Assembly: GCA_028874335.1 (NCBI GenBank)
Contig: JAPPJY010000077.1
Span: 49,689 to 113,688, forward strand
From: Gemmatimonadota bacterium
Lineage (GTDB): Bacteria; Latescibacterota; UBA2968; GCA-2709665
Length of the DNA: 64,000 nucleotides
Direction: 5' to 3'
In this document: positions 60,174 through 64,000 of the stretch, piece by piece
How positions within the stretch are numbered: position 1 is the stretch's first letter
Layout of the letters: each line of letters starts with the position of its first letter
Position numbers and translations under genes: made by a program
Notes under the pieces: generated by a model
What the model saw: the letters and a program-made list of their open reading frames with translations, nothing else
What the model was told of the DNA's origin: nothing
Database searches by the model: none

Positions 60174-61328
60174 GTGCGGGAGGCGATTGCCCGAAACGGT
60201 TTCCGGGTGCTGGCATGCCTGTTCGCGGGATTGACCCTGGCGCATGCGGGCGACCTGGAATGGTTACGATGGGCAAGGCAAAGGGATGTGTCCTTTGGCG
60301 GCGCCCTGGGCGAAATGCGCACGATCAGGACCATTCCCGCCGCGGCCGACTCGGTCAAACGTCTGGTCTACGGAGACCGGCAGGGCCTGCTGCACGTGCT
60401 CGAACTCAGCGAGGGGCGTTCCCGGGAGGTATGGGTCAGCCAATCCCTGAAGTCGTCCGTTGCTCAGGTTTTCGTGGCGGATGTCAATGCGGATGATGTC
60501 CTCGAGATCGTCGCGTATTCGCATTGGGGCGACATCGTGATTTACAATTCGGATTCGTACGAGTTGATCTGGCGCAGCAAAGACGACGAGTACGCGACGA
60601 TCTCGACGATGGCGATCGAGAATCTGGATGGCGACCCGCAACTTGAGTTGATCTTCCTTGGCGAAGCACAGGACGCATCGGGTGAGCGGGACTCGCGGTT
60701 GTATGTCTACGACGGCAGGCATCTGGCGGAGGAGAGGCGGGGCGAGCAGACGCTGGTCGGGGAAAGCATCGTCGTCGCGAACCTGGACGAAGACGCGGCG
60801 CTTGAAATCGCCATCAATACCGGCGTGGTCATCGATGCAAGGTCCCTCGATTTCGAATGGCACTTCGGCGGATGTGACCGAATGGGATACATGGACGTGA
60901 ATTACGACGGCACTCCGGATCTGATAGGAGAATACGACAGTTTGCGTCCGGAACGCAACATCAGGGTGATTTCAATCACCTCGGATTTTCGAGGAAACCA
61001 TGGAACTGAGGGCTCGGGAAGGATTGTGGACTGCGCCTCGTGCCACAAACTCAGGGCGTTCTGCCAGGACTGCCACGAGAGAGAGGGTGTAACAAGCACG
61101 GTCGGCCATCAAAACCCGGGCGGACGCATCGACGAGGAGGCCTATCATCTGCGGGAAGCGCCTTACTTTGCGCCGTACGGCAACGTGAACGAGTGTACGA
61201 GTTGCCATAAACTCGAACTCCGGGAGGTGTGTCTGGCGTGTCACCAGCGTACCGTTCCCGACGGTGAAGAAGCCATTCGCGCGAACACCGAGATCTATTC
61301 GATTCTGACCGAACTCAAGGACCGATAG
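60174..61328 (+). CDS. Exported beta-propeller protein with four CXXCH heme-type motifs
   Basis: A 384-residue exported protein (signal FRVLACLFAGLTLAHAGD). Residues about 60-270 are FG-GAP/VCBS-like propeller repeats: FVADVNADDVLEIVAY, MAIENLDGDPQLELIFL, IVVANLDEDAALEIAINTG, MDVNYDGTPDLIGE. The C-terminal 100 residues carry CASCH, CQDCH, CTSCH and CLACH, four CXXCH c-type heme motifs in two pairs. It is cotranscribed with mlaD (13 bases apart) and followed by a heme-less paralog. The GTG start has a ribosome site GGAGG. The heme assignment is motif-based; zinc binding is possible but less likely outside the cytoplasm. Confidence 0.75.
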   Translation: MREAIARNGFRVLACLFAGLTLAHAGDLEWLRWARQRDVSFGGALGEMRTIRTIPAAADSVKRLVYGDRQGLLHVLELSEGRSREVWVSQSLKSSVAQVFVADVNADDVLEIVAYSHWGDIVIYNSDSYELIWRSKDDEYATISTMAIENLDGDPQLELIFLGEAQDASGERDSRLYVYDGRHLAEERRGEQTLVGESIVVANLDEDAALEIAINTGVVIDARSLDFEWHFGGCDRMGYMDVNYDGTPDLIGEYDSLRPERNIRVISITSDFRGNHGTEGSGRIVDCASCHKLRAFCQDCHEREGVTSTVGHQNPGGRIDEEAYHLREAPYFAPYGNVNECTSCHKLELREVCLACHQRTVPDGEEAIRANTEIYSILTELKDR

Positions 61329-61330
61329 GC

Positions 61331-62182
61331 ATGAAACGCAACGTCTGGATAGGCGTGCTGTTCTGGATTACGGCGCAGATGCAGGTCCAGGCCGGAAGCG
61401 TCGACTGGTATGGTCTTCGCGACAACCGGCACATCCGCTGGGGTGGAAGTATCGATGAATTGCCTCAGATTCGGATCCTACCGCCGGGCGACGAGGAAAA
61501 CCCGCGGGTTGTTTACGGAGACGGGCAAGGAAGTCTGCACGTAGTAAGATACGTCGACGGGCGCGGTTATGAGGAGTGGAAGAGTGAACCTCTTGGATCC
61601 GCCGTTCTGGGCGTCTTCGTGGAGGACGTCGACGCCGACGGGGTATTCGAGATTATCGCCTACACGTTTACGCGCATCGTGCTGTATAGCGCGGAAGACT
61701 ACAGTTTCATCTGGCAGATCCAGGAGGATATCACCCACATGGTAATTGCAAATGTGGACGATGATCCTCAACTGGAACTCGTCTATCTGGTCAAGAGTCT
61801 GGGTCATAGCGAGATGCACATCCATGTGTACGACTGTCTGGAGTTGTTCGAACAGGGTATCAGCGACGTGATACCGAAAGAATCGATTCACGCCCAGAGT
61901 ATGGTGATCGCGGATTTCGACGATGACTACGGCCTGGAGGTCGTATTGAATACGGGTGTGGTCGTCGACCTGGAAACACTGATCGTGGAATGGTATTTCG
62001 CAGACGGATTCGGAGACCGTCTGGGGTTTCTGGATATCGACGGTGACGGTGTCCTTGAGTTGATTGGCGAGGTTGGAGGACTTCGTCACAGCCGATACCT
62101 GCGTATATTCAATGTAGACCTCCAGACGGAGACGTTTCTGGTCCTTCCGAATGACGAAGCGCGGTCACGAGCGGAACGGTGA
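61331..62182 (+). CDS. Exported beta-propeller protein, paralog without CXXCH motifs
   Basis: A 283-residue exported protein (signal VWIGVLFWITAQMQVQAGS). It aligns through its whole length with the propeller part of the preceding protein: VFVEDVDADGVFEIIAYTF, MVIANVDDDPQLELVYLV, MVIADFDDDYGLEVVLNTG and LDIDGDGVLELIGEVGG, all VCBS/FG-GAP-type calcium loops. It lacks the C-terminal heme-type region. The start is two bases after the previous stop, so expression is tightly coupled. A propeller pair in an Mla operon suggests a periplasmic scaffold or docking protein for lipid transfer, which is inference. Confidence 0.78.
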   Translation: MKRNVWIGVLFWITAQMQVQAGSVDWYGLRDNRHIRWGGSIDELPQIRILPPGDEENPRVVYGDGQGSLHVVRYVDGRGYEEWKSEPLGSAVLGVFVEDVDADGVFEIIAYTFTRIVLYSAEDYSFIWQIQEDITHMVIANVDDDPQLELVYLVKSLGHSEMHIHVYDCLELFEQGISDVIPKESIHAQSMVIADFDDDYGLEVVLNTGVVVDLETLIVEWYFADGFGDRLGFLDIDGDGVLELIGEVGGLRHSRYLRIFNVDLQTETFLVLPNDEARSRAER

Positions 62183-62200
62183 TTGACAACGGATATCCGC

Positions 62201-63481
62201 ATGGATACGGAATCACGTACAAATCAGGCGCGTAGCGTGGACAATCCGGATCGGAGCGGGGGTCGCCGACCGTCCGGTCCGGACTCCGGCAGGTGGTCCG
62301 GCGACCGGCCGTTTTTTCGCATGGCGATTCTGTTGTTTCTGGTGGGCTTCCTCTATGTGCTTCATCAGGATCTCTCTCCCTTCCTGATTGGCCTCACGTT
62401 GCTGGCCACTCTTGTCATGGTAAGGAAGGGGATAAAGTTCGAAGCCGGCGTGGCGGTTGTGGTGGTCCTGCTGTTCGGCGCCTGGCTGATGGGAGATATG
62501 GCAGGGCTGTTGTGGCCGTTTGTGACCTCATTCGTGTTGGCCTACCTGCTGTCGCCGCTGGTGGGGCTAATGGAACGCTGGATGTCGCGCACGATCGCCA
62601 TCGCCCTGATCGTGGTCGTCATACTGGGGGCATTGTCAGGCATCGGCATCGTGGTCATTCCTCTGGTCACGCAGGAGATTCTCGATTTCAGCCGGCGCAT
62701 TCCAGTCTATGCGGCAATGCTCAAGCAGTTCTACGATCAGATATTCAACGGGCTGCAGTCGATCGGCGTGAACCTTCCGAGGGGTCAGATACAACAGCTG
62801 CTTCTGGAGCGGTTGCCGAAGCTGGGCGAACTCTTCGCCGAACAGATAACCGCGGCCCTGAAGGGGTTGGGCTCCGGGTTGGCAACGCTCCTGGAATTCC
62901 TGATGATCCCTTTCATAACCTTTTATATGATCAAGGATTACGACCGCATTGTCAGGACCGTCGCACGGGTCCTTCCGCGGCGGCACGCAGCGTCCATCGG
63001 AGAATTCCTGGTGCGGGTGGACGAGATCCTGGGGCAATACCTTCGCGGGCAGATGCTGGTCTGCAGCTTTATTGCGGTGTTCACCGCCACCGGCCTCATG
63101 CTGTTCGGGATCCGATATGCGGTCCTGCTGGGACTGATGGCCGGGCTCTTCAACCTGATTCCATACATAGGAATCGCGGTCGCATCCAGCGTCGCGTGCC
63201 TGGTCGCGCTACTGGATACGGACCCGGCCGGCAGCCTGTTCAAGGTCATTGGCGTGTTCGTCGTCGTTCAAAGCATCGAGGGCAATTTTCTGTCTCCCCG
63301 CGTTGTGGGTCAGCGCGTCGGTCTGCACCCGGTCTGGGTCATGTTTGCGCTGGTTGTGGGCGCCCATTTCTGGGGTTTTGTCGGAATGCTCATCGCGATC
63401 CCGGGCGCGGCCGTCGTCAATATTCTTTGCAAGGTCATCGCCGAACGTTACTATAACTCTCTGTACTACAAGACCGAATAG
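62201..63481 (+). CDS. AI-2E family transporter (TqsA/PerM-type permease)
   Basis: A 426-residue polytopic permease. A polar N-terminal 45 residues precede eight helices. Family motifs: FVTSFVLAYLLSPLVGLMER, LEFLMIPFITFYMIKDYDRI, FLVRVDEILGQYLRGQMLV, LLGLMAGLFNLIPYIG and SPRVVGQRVGLHPVWVMFALVVGA. AI-2E proteins are implicated in autoinducer-2 export, and related members in sodium/proton or other transport; nothing here indicates quorum sensing. The ATG is preferred over a TTG that abuts the previous stop. It is last in the Mla operon. Confidence 0.92.
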   Translation: MDTESRTNQARSVDNPDRSGGRRPSGPDSGRWSGDRPFFRMAILLFLVGFLYVLHQDLSPFLIGLTLLATLVMVRKGIKFEAGVAVVVVLLFGAWLMGDMAGLLWPFVTSFVLAYLLSPLVGLMERWMSRTIAIALIVVVILGALSGIGIVVIPLVTQEILDFSRRIPVYAAMLKQFYDQIFNGLQSIGVNLPRGQIQQLLLERLPKLGELFAEQITAALKGLGSGLATLLEFLMIPFITFYMIKDYDRIVRTVARVLPRRHAASIGEFLVRVDEILGQYLRGQMLVCSFIAVFTATGLMLFGIRYAVLLGLMAGLFNLIPYIGIAVASSVACLVALLDTDPAGSLFKVIGVFVVVQSIEGNFLSPRVVGQRVGLHPVWVMFALVVGAHFWGFVGMLIAIPGAAVVNILCKVIAERYYNSLYYKTE

Positions 63482-63574
63482 GGTGTTTTCGAACGTTGGT
63501 GCGAATCGGGTTCGACGCGTCCTCACGCGCAGGCGACTGGGACCAGGAGGTTCTTCACACATTACATTAATCAC

Positions 63575-63603
63575 TTGACGGCGATGGCAAGACCCTTTAG
63601 ATT
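63575..63603 (+). promoter_or_regulatory. Promoter of the tRNA-Pro gene
   Basis: TTGACG (63575-63580), 17-base spacer and TAGATT (63598-63603); the tRNA begins 21 bases after the -10. Confidence 0.75.
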
Positions 63604-63623
63604 CTCGCCGAACGAAATGAGAT

Positions 63624-63700
63624 CGGAGCGTGGCGCAGCCCGGTAGCGCACTATCTTGGGGTGATAGGGGTCGCTGGTTCAAATCCAGTCGCTCCGACCA
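63624..63700 (+). tRNA. tRNA-Pro (GGG)
   Basis: Acceptor arms CGGAGCG/CGCTCCG, D-arm GCGC...GCGC, anticodon stem CTATC/GATAG with loop TTGGGGT giving anticodon GGG, T-arm GCTGG-TTCAAAT-CCAGT, and encoded CCA. It reads CCC and CCU. Confidence 0.95.
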
Positions 63701-63705
63701 TACAG

Positions 63706-63743
63706 ACAGGGACTTGCGATGTGGATCGTGAGTCCCTGTTTTT
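63706..63743 (+). terminator. Intrinsic terminator after tRNA-Pro
   Basis: ACAGGGACT (63706-63714) and AGTCCCTGT (63731-63739) with further GAT/ATC pairing inside, ending in a five-T run. Confidence 0.88.
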
Positions 63744-63821
63744 CGGGTCGTCGTGCCTGTTTGCACGTACCGGGTTGAGGCATCCAACCGTGGTTCAGGA
63801 CTTGAATCTGAAAATTGCCTT

Positions 63822-64000
63822 AGAAGCTGTTTTAAAATTACCGGTGAGTTCCCGAGCGCGAGCGAAAAAGTGGCGGTCAAGGCGGGAAAATCCACCCATA
63901 TACTAATGTATCGTGGCTGCGCGCCCCTCGCCACGCTTGGGTGGGTTTGACCAACGCCGACGGGCGCTTTTGCAGCCGCGCGAAGACCGCTGGGAATTTT
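63822..64000. repeat. Palindromic dispersed repeat, copy 3 (cut by window end)
   Basis: Starts AGAAGCTGTTTTAAAATT, identical to copy 1 for its first 48 bases, and reaches GGGAATTTT at the edge, so the right terminal repeat is incomplete. The central loop contains GGCTGCGCGCCCCTCGCC, the exact reverse complement of a segment in copy 2. Confidence 0.85.

Overview
The window is GC-rich bacterial chromosome (roughly 60% G+C by eye) with dense, mostly intact genes. It probably comes from an uncultured Gram-negative of the FCB/Latescibacterota type, or a relative such as Poribacteria. This placement is inferred from gene content only, with no marker phylogeny. The clues are a TamB-like outer-membrane assembly protein, an Mla/MCE lipid-transport operon, a dockerin-bearing secreted metalloprotease, a 29-residue bS22/COX24-like basic protein beside HU, a short RpoD with a Bacteroidetes-like N-terminus, HprK, and many PhyH, PIG-L, sugar isomerase, mandelate racemase, sulfatase and Gfo/Idh/MocA enzymes.

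Layout. 0-5.8 kb: the end of tamB, then small-molecule enzymes (PhyH dioxygenase, amidohydrolase, inositol-monophosphatase-like protein, NAD epimerase, GalB-like PIG-L protein, TIM-barrel isomerase). 5.8-7.1 kb: a repeat-bounded block with a coiled-coil membrane protein and a frameshifted Rpn-type remnant. 7.1-9.1 kb: a translationally coupled ECF sigma, anti-sigma and secretin-like operon on the minus strand. 9.4-14.8 kb: SMP-30, a glycine-zipper protein, an isomerase, a small conserved protein and a 900-residue internally duplicated UxaA-type protein. 15-25 kb: an iron region with two different Feo systems. The first is a DtxR-like regulator, FeoA, one-piece FeoB and a FeoB-associated Cys-rich peptide. 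The second is a membrane-anchored DtxR/FeoA fusion, a FeoB split into GTPase and permease, and a DtxR-FeoA regulator. 25-38 kb: secreted metalloprotease, MAP, lipoproteins, an outer-membrane barrel, twin antiporter-like proteins, HprK, a TPR lipoprotein and aspartate kinase. 38-41 kb: an enolase-superfamily enzyme and a tandem PPK2. 41.3-51.8 kb: a long same-strand run of carbohydrate-type genes that looks like one operon. 52-55.6 kb: a heterodimeric ABC exporter. 55.6-57.4 kb: HU, the bS22-like peptide, tRNA-Arg(CCG) and RpoD. 57.6-63.5 kb: mlaE-mlaF-mlaD, then two paralogous beta-propeller proteins, one carrying four CXXCH motifs, and an AI-2E permease. The end holds tRNA-Pro(GGG).

Three copies of a 164-190 bp full-length imperfect palindrome are scattered through the window (31.8, 41.0 and 63.8 kb). 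Their ends covary, and a loop segment is reversed between two copies. Other hairpin repeats lie at 5.86, 7.06, 5.90, 9.36 and 51.8 kb. The most promising leads are the heme-motif propeller in the Mla operon, the paired Feo systems with the tethered regulator, and the structured repeat family. No CRISPR array, rRNA, prophage or transposase gene was seen.
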